Assembly: GCF_000422245.1 (NCBI RefSeq)
Contig: NZ_ATHI01000027.1
Location: 151,478-215,477 of the forward strand
Source of the DNA: Alkalidesulfovibrio alkalitolerans DSM 16529
Lineage (GTDB): Bacteria > Desulfobacterota > Desulfovibrionia > Desulfovibrionales > Desulfovibrionaceae
Reading direction: 5' to 3'
Length of the DNA: 64,000 nt
Below are positions 26,073-33,878 of the stretch, piece by piece. The notes below the pieces were generated by a model. The model was not told where the DNA came from and ran no database searches. It worked only from the letters and a program-made list of their open reading frames with translations. The translations under genes and the position numbers were made by a program. Every line of letters starts with the position of its first letter. Within the stretch, counting starts at the first letter, position 1.

Positions 26073-26687
26073 GTGTCGAACGAAATCGTCCTCGCGACCA
26101 GAAACCAAGGCAAAATCACCGAACTCGCCGAACTCCTGAAGGGCACGGGCCTTGCGGTCCTCGGCCTGGACGCCTTCCCCGGCGCGCCGGAGGTGGAGGA
26201 AACGGGCGAGACCTTCGAGGACAACGCGCTTTTGAAGGCCAGGGCCATCGCCGCCTTCACGGGCATTACCGCCGTGGCCGACGACTCCGGACTGGCCGTG
26301 GACGCCCTTTCGGGCGCGCCGGGTGTGCGCTCGGCCCGCTACGCGGGCGAGGACGCCACGGACGCCACGAACAACGCCAGGCTGTTGCGCGAACTCTCGG
26401 GCGTGCCCCTTGAAAAGCGCACCGCCCGCTTCGTCTGCGTCATGGCCGCCGTGTCCCCCAGCGGCGATGAGGTCGTGGTGCGCGGCGAATGGGAAGGGCG
26501 CGTGGCCGACCAGGCCAGGGGCGAGGGCGGCTTCGGCTACGACCCGCTCTTCGTGGATCCCGTGGACGGCCGCCACGCGGCCGAACTGCCGCGCGACGAG
26601 AAGAACCGGCGCAGCCATCGCGGCGCGGCCATGCGCGCCCTCCTGAGCTGCTGGCCCGACTTCTGGAAATCCGCCAAGCGGGATTGA
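26073..26687 (+). CDS. rdgB: XTP/dITP pyrophosphatase (RdgB/HAM1)
   Basis: 204 residues. Opening SNEIVLATRNQGKITEL, EETGETFEDNALLKA, VADDSGLAVDAL, GEGGFGYDPLF and RRSHRGAAM cover the whole Ham1 signature. It hydrolyses non-canonical purine triphosphates (XTP, dITP) to monophosphates and so protects DNA. The start is a GTG with AAGGA about 8 bp upstream; the in-frame ATG upstream lies in a repeat. glmS begins 54 bp downstream. Confidence 0.94.
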   Translation: MSNEIVLATRNQGKITELAELLKGTGLAVLGLDAFPGAPEVEETGETFEDNALLKARAIAAFTGITAVADDSGLAVDALSGAPGVRSARYAGEDATDATNNARLLRELSGVPLEKRTARFVCVMAAVSPSGDEVVVRGEWEGRVADQARGEGGFGYDPLFVDPVDGRHAAELPRDEKNRRSHRGAAMRALLSCWPDFWKSAKRD

Positions 26688-26741
26688 GCCCGAAACGGCG
26701 CATCCGCGAAACGACATCACCAAACTCCGGAGAGTAGGCAT

Positions 26742-28568
26742 ATGTGCGGCATTATCGGCTACTGCGGCCATCGTCCGGCCGTTCCCGTGTGCATGGAAGG
26801 CCTGAAGCGCCTCGAATACCGTGGCTACGACTCGGCTGGCGTGGCCTTTGTGCGTCAGGGCGAGATCGCCGTGATCAAGGCTCCGGGCAAGCTCTCGGCC
26901 CTGGAAGAGGCGCTTGAGCACGCGGGCAACGTGATGAACGCCACCACGGCCCTGGCCCACACCCGCTGGGCCACGCACGGCGCGCCCACGACCGGCAACG
27001 CCCACCCGCATCTGGACGCTGGGCGCTCCATCGCCATGGTCCACAACGGGATCATCGAGAACTTCGCCGAGCTCAAGCAGGAGCTTCTGGCCGAGGGGCT
27101 GACGTTCGAGTCGGACACCGACACCGAAGTCCTGACCAAGCTCGTGGGCTGGTGCCGGGCCAGGACCGGCTCCATGCGCGAGGCCCTGTCCATGGCCCTT
27201 TCGCGCGCCGAAGGAGCCTACGCCGTGGTGCTGCTCTGCAAGGACCGGCCCGGCAGGCTCTGGGCCGCGCGCAAGCAAAGCCCGCTCGTGCTCGGGCTTG
27301 GCGTGGGCGAGAACTTCCTGGCCTCGGACGTGCCCGCGTTTTTGCCCTACACGCGCGAGGTGGTCTTCATCGACGACGGCGAGATGGTGATCATCGACGC
27401 CGACCGCCACGAGATCCTGGACGCCGCGACCCTCGCGCCCAGGGAGAAGACGCCTCAGACCATCACCTGGGACGTGCAGGCCGCGCAAAAGGGCGGCTAC
27501 AAGCACTTCATGCTCAAGGAGATTTTCGAGCAGCCAAAGGTCATCCGCGACTGCCTGGCGGGCCGCATCGACCATGCCTCCGGCGCGGTGCGCCTGCCCG
27601 AGATCGAGGCCCTGCCCGTGCCCGGCAGGCTGGTCATCGTGGCCTGCGGCACCTCGTCCTACGCGGGGCTTTGGGGCAAGCAGATCATCGAGAAGCTGGC
27701 CCGCGTGCCCGTGGACGTGTGCATCGCCTCGGAGTTTCGCTACGCCGACCCGATCCTTGCGCCCGGCGACCAGGTGCTGGTCGTCTCGCAATCGGGCGAG
27801 ACGGCCGACACCCTGGCCGGGCTGCGCCTGGCCAAGGAGCGCGGCGTGCCCGTGATCGGCCTGTGCAACGTGATCGGCTCGTCCGTGGACCGCGAGGCGG
27901 ACTTCGTGCTGCACACCCAGGCGGGCCCGGAGATCAGCGTGGCCTCGACCAAGGCCATGTGCTCGCAGATGGTTATGCTGCTCCTGCTGGCCCTGCGCTA
28001 CGCCGACGCCAAGGGCCTGCTCTCCAGGGAGGACCGCGCGGCCTGCATCGAAGGCATCCAGGCCATGCCAAAGCTCCTCGACGACCACCTGCCCTTCATG
28101 CGCGACACGGCGCAGCGGCTGTCGCGGACCTATTCCGAGGCCACGAGCTTTCTCTATCTGGGGCGCGGCCCGGCCTGGCCCTTAGCCCTGGAAGGCGCGC
28201 TCAAGCTGAAGGAAATCAGCTACATCCACGCCGAAGGCTACCCGGCCGGGGAGATGAAACACGGCCCCATCGCGCTCATCGACCCCAAGTTCCCGACCTT
28301 CGCCATCGCCCTGGCCGACGACCTCTTCGGCAAGGTCAAGAGCAACCTCATCGAGGTGCAGGCGCGCGGCGGCCGGATCATCGCCCTGACCAACCCCGGC
28401 CTGGACCTGGAGGTGGACCACCCGTGGGTGCTGCCGCAGGTCTTCTGGCCGCTCGCAGGCTTCACGGCGCTGCCCGCGCTGCAGCTCTTCGCCTACGAAA
28501 TCGCCGACTATCTGGGCAAGGACGTGGACCAGCCCAGAAACCTCGCCAAGAGCGTGACCGTGGAGTAG
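26742..28568 (+). CDS. glmS: Glutamine--fructose-6-phosphate aminotransferase (isomerizing)
   Basis: 608 residues. The N-terminal glutaminase begins MCGIIGY, so Cys2 is the nucleophile after Met removal, with YRGYDSAG and the HTRWATHG glutamine pocket. Two SIS domains follow (CGTSSYAG, SQSGETADTLAGL) and the C-terminus LAKSVTVE is the conserved tail. It makes glucosamine 6-phosphate, the entry to UDP-GlcNAc for peptidoglycan and surface sugars. The leader is too short for a glmS ribozyme, which is in any case a Gram-positive feature. Confidence 0.97.
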   Translation: MCGIIGYCGHRPAVPVCMEGLKRLEYRGYDSAGVAFVRQGEIAVIKAPGKLSALEEALEHAGNVMNATTALAHTRWATHGAPTTGNAHPHLDAGRSIAMVHNGIIENFAELKQELLAEGLTFESDTDTEVLTKLVGWCRARTGSMREALSMALSRAEGAYAVVLLCKDRPGRLWAARKQSPLVLGLGVGENFLASDVPAFLPYTREVVFIDDGEMVIIDADRHEILDAATLAPREKTPQTITWDVQAAQKGGYKHFMLKEIFEQPKVIRDCLAGRIDHASGAVRLPEIEALPVPGRLVIVACGTSSYAGLWGKQIIEKLARVPVDVCIASEFRYADPILAPGDQVLVVSQSGETADTLAGLRLAKERGVPVIGLCNVIGSSVDREADFVLHTQAGPEISVASTKAMCSQMVMLLLLALRYADAKGLLSREDRAACIEGIQAMPKLLDDHLPFMRDTAQRLSRTYSEATSFLYLGRGPAWPLALEGALKLKEISYIHAEGYPAGEMKHGPIALIDPKFPTFAIALADDLFGKVKSNLIEVQARGGRIIALTNPGLDLEVDHPWVLPQVFWPLAGFTALPALQLFAYEIADYLGKDVDQPRNLAKSVTVE

Positions 28569-28574
28569 GGGCGG

Positions 28575-28660
28575 ATATAGGCGTCCGGATTTTTCGGAAT
28601 TTCGCGAAAAATGGGCTAAAAATGACTATTTTTACGCGATTTCGCCCCGAATTGCGGTGC
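28575..28660 (+). other. AT-rich dyads after glmS, possible terminator
   Basis: Two A/T-rich inverted repeats follow the glmS stop: ATTTTTCG/CGAAAAAT and AAAAAT-gact-ATTTTT. Base composition is clearly lower in GC than the surroundings. They may terminate glmS, but neither is a classic GC-stem plus U-tract. From here to 28860 no credible gene is seen. Confidence 0.4.
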
Positions 28661-28863
28661 TTTCATCACGAGGCCGTTATCCGGGCGTCATCAACGCCAC
28701 GCAATTGCTATCCTCGATCCGAATCCGGCTTTTGCGACGCAAAACATCCATCGCCTCCCTTGTACACGCCCAGAAACTTCCTCGTTTCCAAACTCCGGCG
28801 ATTGGTGTAGGCCATTCACGAACCGTTTGAGCTTTTGGGCGCTCATCAAGGAACAGCGTTTTT

Positions 28864-28988
28864 CAGACTGCTCAAAAAGCGCCAGATGCAAGACGCACAA
28901 AAAGTTCAAGGCCGACGCGTATTTGTCAATACGCGGGGATTTGAACTTTTCGCGGCAACGCTGCAGATGGGGCGTTTGGGCCAGTCTG
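28864..28988 (+). repeat. Family A palindromic repeat overlapping a possible gene start
   Basis: 125 bp with CAGACTG...CAGTCTG ends and the CGCGTATT/AATACGCG core. An in-frame ATG at 28967 for the downstream binding-protein gene lies inside this repeat, which is one reason the later GTG was preferred as start. Confidence 0.8.
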
Positions 28989-29014
28989 CGAACGGCAACC
29001 CCCGGAGTCGGGCC

Positions 29015-30049
29015 GTGGCATTTGGCGACCGCAACAACGCGACTCTGGCCGCGCCGTGGGCGCTGCTCCTGTGCGCGCTGCTCGCCTGGGCGGCCGTCTC
29101 TCCCGCCGCCCTGTACGCCTCCACGCCCGGCGAAAACGCCCCTCGGCCGCTGACGCGCGTGACCTTCATCCCTCAATGGGAGCCCCAGGCACAGTTCGCG
29201 GGCTACTACGCCGCCCTGGCCAAGGGCTTCTATCGGGAGGCCGGGCTCGACGTGGTCGTCCTGCGCGGCGGGCCGTCGCGGCCGCCCTCCCGGATGCTCG
29301 CCGAACGCAAGGCCGACTTCGGGACCATGTTCCTGGCCTCGGCGCTCATGGCGCGCGACGCGGGCCTGGATCTGGTGAACCTCGCCCAGCTCGTGTCCCA
29401 CTCGACCCTGCTGCTCGTGGCCAAGAAATCCTCGGGCATCTTCTCCGCGCGCGACCTCAACGGCCGTGTCGTGAGCCTGTGGGGGCCGGAATTCCGGGTC
29501 CAGCCATACATGTTCTTCCGCCGCCACGGGCTGATGGTCGACGCCGTGCCCCAGGGCTTCACCATCGACCTCTTGCTGCGCGACGCCGTTTCCGCGGCAT
29601 CGGCCATGCGCTACAACGAACTGCACGCCATCTTGAACGCGGGCTACGATTTGGACGAATTGACCATCTTCGATCTGGCCAAGGAAGGGCTGGACTTTCC
29701 CGAGGACGGCATCTACGCCCTGCGCGAGACAATCGAGCGCGACCCAGAAACGTGCCACGCCTTCGTCACGGCCTCGATCCGGGGTTGGCTTTGGGCCTTC
29801 GAGAACGAAAAGGAAGCCCTGGACATCGTCATGAGCCACGTCAACGCCGCCAACCTGCCCACCAACCGCGTGCATCAGCAATGGATGCTGCGCGAAATCA
29901 AGCGGGTCATGCTCGGCGACGGCGCGGCCCAACTCGGACAGCTGGACCAAAAGGCCTTCGAAACCGTGGGGCGCGCCCTGGTCATGGAAGGCCTGGCCGC
30001 GACCTTCCCGCCCTTTGAGGAGTTCCATGTCCCGTCCGTCGGAAAATAA
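29015..30049 (+). CDS. NMT1/THI5-like periplasmic substrate-binding protein
   Basis: About 344 residues with a signal peptide (hydrophobic stretch 12-35, AALYA). TFIPQWEPQAQFAGYYAALAKG and FYREAGLDV are the family signature for NMT1/SsuA-type solute-binding proteins. There is no permease or ATPase gene nearby; instead its end overlaps an RsbU-type phosphatase gene by 23 bp. It may therefore present a ligand to the sensor domain of that phosphatase rather than feed a transporter. The start chosen is GTG at 29015 with CGGAG 8 bp upstream. An ATG at 28967 lies within a family A repeat and has no ribosome-binding site. Confidence 0.8.
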   Translation: MAFGDRNNATLAAPWALLLCALLAWAAVSPAALYASTPGENAPRPLTRVTFIPQWEPQAQFAGYYAALAKGFYREAGLDVVVLRGGPSRPPSRMLAERKADFGTMFLASALMARDAGLDLVNLAQLVSHSTLLLVAKKSSGIFSARDLNGRVVSLWGPEFRVQPYMFFRRHGLMVDAVPQGFTIDLLLRDAVSAASAMRYNELHAILNAGYDLDELTIFDLAKEGLDFPEDGIYALRETIERDPETCHAFVTASIRGWLWAFENEKEALDIVMSHVNAANLPTNRVHQQWMLREIKRVMLGDGAAQLGQLDQKAFETVGRALVMEGLAATFPPFEEFHVPSVGK

Positions 30050-31982
30050 TCGCTCAGGGCGCTGGCCGGGCCTGTCGTTCAAGCTGGCCGTGGCCGTGCT
30101 CACGGCCACGGGCCTGATCTTCGCCGCCGCCTTCGGCTACAACTACGAGCAGTCGCGCGAGCTTTTGCTGCACAACGTCTCGGCACGGGCGCGCGCCCTG
30201 ACCCTGGCCACGGTGCACAAGCTCGAAGAGACCCTGAAGGGCCTTGAAGTGGTCCCGGACATGACCGCGCACGGCATGGGCCAGGGCCATGCAGGGCTGG
30301 ACGCGACGCTGAACGCGCTGCGCGACTTCCTGGAGACCACGCCCGAGGCTTACGGCGGCGGCGTGTTCCTGGAGCCGCGCGCACTCTCGGACGCCCCGCG
30401 CACTGCCCTGTACTTCGCCAAGAAGGGCGGCGCCCTGGGCCTCTCCGAACTGGGCGAGGACTACGACTATTTCCACATGGACTGGTACATGCTGCCCAAG
30501 CTCCTGGGCCGGGGCGTGTGGAGCGAACCCTACTACGACGAGGCGGGCGGCGAGATTCTCATGGCCACCTACGCCGCGCCCGTGTACCGCGAACAGGGCA
30601 GGCGGCGCGTCTTTTTGGGCGTGATCACGGCCGACGTCTCGCTTGAGTGGCTGCGCCGGGTGGTGGGCAGCCTTTCGATCTACGAATCGGGCTACGCCTT
30701 CCTCATCAGCAAGGGCGGCCTGTTCGTCTCGCATCCCGAGGGCCGCTACCTGATGCGCGAGAGCATCTTCAGCCTTGCCGAGGCGCGCGAAGACGAGAGT
30801 CTGCGCGAGATCGGCCGGGCCATGACGCGCGGCAGACAGGGTTTCGCCAGGCTCGACGCGAACTACTTTGGCGAGCCGGTCTACGTTTCCTACGCGCCCA
30901 TGCCCTCCACGGAGTGGAGCCTGGGCCTCGTTATCGAGGAGGACGAGCTTATGTCCGACCTCGTGACCCTGCACCGCGAGGTGCTCTTCATCGGCGCGAG
31001 CGGCTTTCTCGCGCTGCTGGTGCTGATCATCGCCATCTCCACGGCCATCACGCGGCCCATCACGCAGCTCGCGCGCAAGACCGCCGAGATCGCGCGCGGC
31101 AACCTGGACGTGGACCTGCCCGTGGTCAGACGCCGAGACGAGGTGGGCGAACTTTCGCGCTCCTTCCACGAGATGCGCTCCGCGCTCAAGGAATACATCG
31201 CCAACCTCACCGAGGCCACGCGGGCCAAGGAACGCCTGGAGTCGGAGCTGAAGATCGCCCGCACCATCCAGATGAGCTTTCTGCCCAAGCGTTTCCCGCC
31301 CTTCCCGCGCATCAAGGCTTTTTCGCTGCACGCGGCCCTGGTCCCGGCCTACGAGGTGGGCGGCGACCTTTACGACTTCTTCCTGCTCGACGATCGGCGG
31401 CTTTTCTTCTCCGTGGGCGACGTCTCGGGCAAGGGCGTTCCGGCCGCGCTCTTCATGGCCGTGACCAAGACGCTCATGAAAGGCATCGCGGAGCAGGATT
31501 TCGACCCGGCCGAGGTGCTGCGCAAGGTCAACAACGAGCTGGCCGCCGACAACGACGCCCTGCTCTTCGTGACCTTGTTCTGCGGCGTTCTCGATTTCGA
31601 GACGGGCGAGTTGGCCTACTCCAACGCGGGCCACAACCCGCCCGCCATCCTGCGCCGGGACGGCCGCGTCGATCCCCTGTCCCTGCCGCCGGGCATGGCC
31701 ATGGGCGTGATGCCCGACCTGGAGTACGAAACAATGCGCGTCCACCTTGCCCCAGGCGAGACGCTCATGGCTTACACCGACGGCGTGAACGAGGCCCAGG
31801 ACGTTGACGGCGCGTTCTATGGCGACGCGCGGCTGCTCGCGCTCTTGCGCGACGCTCCCCGGCTCGATCCCGAGCATCTGACCGAGACGATCTTCGCTGA
31901 CGTGCGGCGTTTCGCGGGCGAGGCGGACCAGGCCGACGACATCACGGTCCTGGCCCTGCGCTGGAACGGCCCCACGGGCTAG
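30027..31982 (+). CDS. Membrane PP2C/RsbU-type protein phosphatase with dCache and HAMP
   Basis: 651 residues. TM1 at about 18-37, a ~290-residue periplasmic double-Cache domain (FHMDWYMLPKLLGRGVWSEPYYDE is typical), TM2 at about 318-340, HAMP (ITRPITQLARKTAEIARGNLD), a coiled link (ELKIARTIQMSFLP) and the PP2C-like SpoIIE domain with EVGGDLYDFF, GDVSGKG, NAGHNPP, YTDGVNEA and ADDITVLAL. It should dephosphorylate an anti-sigma antagonist or similar Ser/Thr target in response to a periplasmic signal. GAGGAG precedes the ATG, which lies inside the upstream binding-protein gene. Confidence 0.92.
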   Translation: MSRPSENNRSGRWPGLSFKLAVAVLTATGLIFAAAFGYNYEQSRELLLHNVSARARALTLATVHKLEETLKGLEVVPDMTAHGMGQGHAGLDATLNALRDFLETTPEAYGGGVFLEPRALSDAPRTALYFAKKGGALGLSELGEDYDYFHMDWYMLPKLLGRGVWSEPYYDEAGGEILMATYAAPVYREQGRRRVFLGVITADVSLEWLRRVVGSLSIYESGYAFLISKGGLFVSHPEGRYLMRESIFSLAEAREDESLREIGRAMTRGRQGFARLDANYFGEPVYVSYAPMPSTEWSLGLVIEEDELMSDLVTLHREVLFIGASGFLALLVLIIAISTAITRPITQLARKTAEIARGNLDVDLPVVRRRDEVGELSRSFHEMRSALKEYIANLTEATRAKERLESELKIARTIQMSFLPKRFPPFPRIKAFSLHAALVPAYEVGGDLYDFFLLDDRRLFFSVGDVSGKGVPAALFMAVTKTLMKGIAEQDFDPAEVLRKVNNELAADNDALLFVTLFCGVLDFETGELAYSNAGHNPPAILRRDGRVDPLSLPPGMAMGVMPDLEYETMRVHLAPGETLMAYTDGVNEAQDVDGAFYGDARLLALLRDAPRLDPEHLTETIFADVRRFAGEADQADDITVLALRWNGPTG

Positions 31983-32030
31983 CGGGCCGTCCCGAAAGCC
32001 CCATCCGCGGCGTCGCCCCGCCGCCTGGAC

Positions 32031-32046
32031 GTGCAAGATATTGCAC
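32031..32046 (+). promoter_or_regulatory. Upstream activator site 1 (dyad) of the Cus operon
   Basis: GTGCAA-gata-TTGCAC, a perfect 6-bp dyad of 16 bp. Its centre is about 153 bp upstream of the predicted sigma-54 start, within the range where NtrC-type activators bind. Confidence 0.55.
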
Positions 32047-32072
32047 ATCCGCGCCAGCCTTCCGACGGTTTT

Positions 32073-32088
32073 TTGCACATTCGTGCAC
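32073..32088 (+). promoter_or_regulatory. Upstream activator site 2 (dyad) of the Cus operon
   Basis: TTGCAC-attc-GTGCAC. Its reverse complement agrees with site 1 at 11 of 16 positions, and both have TGCA-N6-TGCA. It starts exactly 42 bp (four helical turns) after site 1, so both face the same side of the DNA. Confidence 0.55.
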
Positions 32089-32165
32089 TGTTCATTCTCC
32101 TCCCTCAGCACTGCGAAAACATTTATCTTCCCATTATTCCTCCGATTATGGTATGAAAACCATCC

Positions 32166-32181
32166 TGGCACGGTTCATGCT
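32166..32181 (+). promoter_or_regulatory. Sigma-54 (-24/-12) promoter of the Cus efflux operon
   Basis: TGGCACG-gttc-ATGCT: the invariant GG (32167-32168) and GC (32179-32180) are separated by 10 bp, and TGGCAC matches the -24 element fully. ATGC instead of TTGC is the only departure in the core of the -12 element. It is 65 bp before the first gene of the operon. Confidence 0.65.
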
Positions 32182-32244
32182 CCGACGTCAGGCGAAAGAT
32201 AGCCCGCATCCCAAGGGGCGCTCGCAAACGAAAGGAGCGAAATC

Positions 32245-32751
32245 ATGAAAACCAGACATCTCATCGCACCGGCAGCATTGCTGATTCTGGGTCTGACCGC
32301 CCTTCCGGGCCATTCGGGCGCCTTCTCGACCCCGCAGCAATCCTATGAGGGCGGCATCCAACTGGCCATGATGGGCGGCGGTGGCGGCGGCATGGGCGAC
32401 GGCATGATGCAGGACATGATGGGCGGCGGCTCCTCCAAGGGCAACGGAGGCGGCACGATGGGCGGCTCCGGCTCGTCCTCGGGCGGGCACATGCACGACG
32501 ACCATGACATGGGCCAGGACGGCATGAACGGCCGGCAGACGCAGGACCAGCCCGCGCAGGGAGCCATCGACCGCTCCACGGCCGATCGGCTGGCCGACGA
32601 GCACATCGCCCTCATGCCCGGGCGCAGCCGCGGCAAGACCGTCGAGCGCGCCGACGACTTCGTGGTCGAGATTCTCGGCTCCTCGGGCGAAGTGGAGGAC
32701 TTCCTGCGCATCGACAAGCGCAGCGGCAGTGTCCGCCATCTCGGACAATAA
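32245..32751 (+). CDS. Secreted Gly/Met-rich protein with PepSY-like C-terminus, first gene of Cus operon
   Basis: 168 residues. Signal peptide (about 1-26), then a stretch (about 40-95) rich in Gly, Met, Ser, His and Asp (MMGGGGGGMGDGMMQDMMGG, GHMHDDHDMG), which looks like a flexible soft-metal-binding region. The last ~55 residues (ADRLADEHIALMPGRSRGK, VEILGSSGEVEDFLRIDKRSG) resemble a PepSY-type fold. Methionine and histidine side chains bind Cu(I)/Ag(I), matching the efflux genes downstream. A periplasmic copper-scavenging or sensing role is inference. AAAGGAG precedes the ATG. Confidence 0.75.
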   Translation: MKTRHLIAPAALLILGLTALPGHSGAFSTPQQSYEGGIQLAMMGGGGGGMGDGMMQDMMGGGSSKGNGGGTMGGSGSSSGGHMHDDHDMGQDGMNGRQTQDQPAQGAIDRSTADRLADEHIALMPGRSRGKTVERADDFVVEILGSSGEVEDFLRIDKRSGSVRHLGQ

Positions 32752-32849
32752 CGCCTCTTCCGTATCTATCATTGTCACGGACGGATGATTTCTGGTATGC
32801 GACGAGACAGGTCCGAAAAACACACCCTGAAAACGAGTCTGGAGCGTCC

Positions 32850-33878
32850 ATGAAAGAGGCCCTGCACAACACTTTCTGGCGGTGGCTCGCGGTGGCCCTG
32901 GCGACAGCCCTGGTCTCGGTGCTGCACTTCGGCCACCCGGAAGGCGAACTGGGCCTGCACGCCGTGCACCGCGAACTGTATTTCGTGCCCATCATCCTGG
33001 CCGCCTTCTGGTTCGGGTTCAGGCGCGGGTTGCAGACGGCCCTGGCCATTTCCGCGCTCTACGTCGCGGGGCTGTTGCTCACGGGGTTCCATCACCAGAC
33101 GCCGTTCACGGCCGCCGTCCAGGTTTTCGTCTTCCTGCTCGTGGCCGCGATCCTGGGCTGGCTGGCCGAGCGCCAGCGCCGCAGGCAGGCCGAGCAGAGC
33201 GAGGTCGAAAAGCTCGACGCCCTGGGGCAGGCCGCCGCCGTCCTCAGCCACGACATCAAGCTGCATGTGAGCGCCATGCAGGACATCCACGACCGCGCAG
33301 GAGGCTTCGCCAACCCGGGCCTGGAAGGAGAATTCGGCTCGGAACTGTCCAAGGCGCGGGTGCTCGCGGGCGTCATCGAGGGCTTCGTGCCGCCTCGTTT
33401 CCTCAAGCCGCTTTCCGGCGATCTCAACGCCGCCGTGCGCGATCTGGCCAAGGAGGCTGGCGCTACGGCCCTCGCCAAGGGAGTGACCCTGCGCCTGGAA
33501 CTCGACCCCGCCGGATGCCAGGCCACGGCCGATCCCGAAGCGGTGGCCTGGGCCCTGGACAAGATCGTGAACAACGCCGTCGAGGCTTCGCCCTCGGGTG
33601 GCGAGGTCCTGATCGCGACCCGGCGCGCGGCCGACGCCTGCCGCATCGAGGTCCGCGACCAGGGGCCGGGCATCGCGCCGGAGCACATGGAAAAAATCTT
33701 CACGCCGTTCTTCACCACCAAGCCGGGCGGCCACGGTCTGGCCCTGGCCGGAAGCCGCAAATCGCTGCGCGACCTGGGCGGCGACATCCTCGTGGCGAGC
33801 GAGCCCGGCAAGGGAGCGGCATTCACCATCGTGGTGCCGCGAGAAGGCGCAAAGATCGCTCAAGGAGCCGCGTCATGA
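32850..33878 (+). CDS. Membrane histidine kinase in the Cus operon, non-standard H-box
   Basis: 342 residues. Three or four N-terminal TM helices (within about 10-108) with little periplasmic sequence, a short coiled link, then a DHp region LSHDIKLHVSAM (H134), where the usual Asn-Pro after the histidine is replaced. HATPase_c is complete (NNAVEASPSGG, DQGPGIAPEHMEKIFTPFFTTK, GGHGLALA). The stop overlaps the CusC start (ATGA). No response regulator is in the operon; because the promoter looks sigma-54 dependent, the likely partner is an NtrC-family activator encoded elsewhere. Confidence 0.87.
   Translation: MKEALHNTFWRWLAVALATALVSVLHFGHPEGELGLHAVHRELYFVPIILAAFWFGFRRGLQTALAISALYVAGLLLTGFHHQTPFTAAVQVFVFLLVAAILGWLAERQRRRQAEQSEVEKLDALGQAAAVLSHDIKLHVSAMQDIHDRAGGFANPGLEGEFGSELSKARVLAGVIEGFVPPRFLKPLSGDLNAAVRDLAKEAGATALAKGVTLRLELDPAGCQATADPEAVAWALDKIVNNAVEASPSGGEVLIATRRAADACRIEVRDQGPGIAPEHMEKIFTPFFTTKPGGHGLALAGSRKSLRDLGGDILVASEPGKGAAFTIVVPREGAKIAQGAAS

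Noticed and set aside
26688..26741. glmS ribozyme in the glmS leader
   Set aside because: The leader is only 54 bp and shows no ribozyme core; the element is known from Gram-positive bacteria.
28691..28846. Small minus-strand frame (about 50 codons) in the AT-richer gap after glmS
   Set aside because: No ribosome-binding site and no recognisable motif; the frame continues into a family A repeat.
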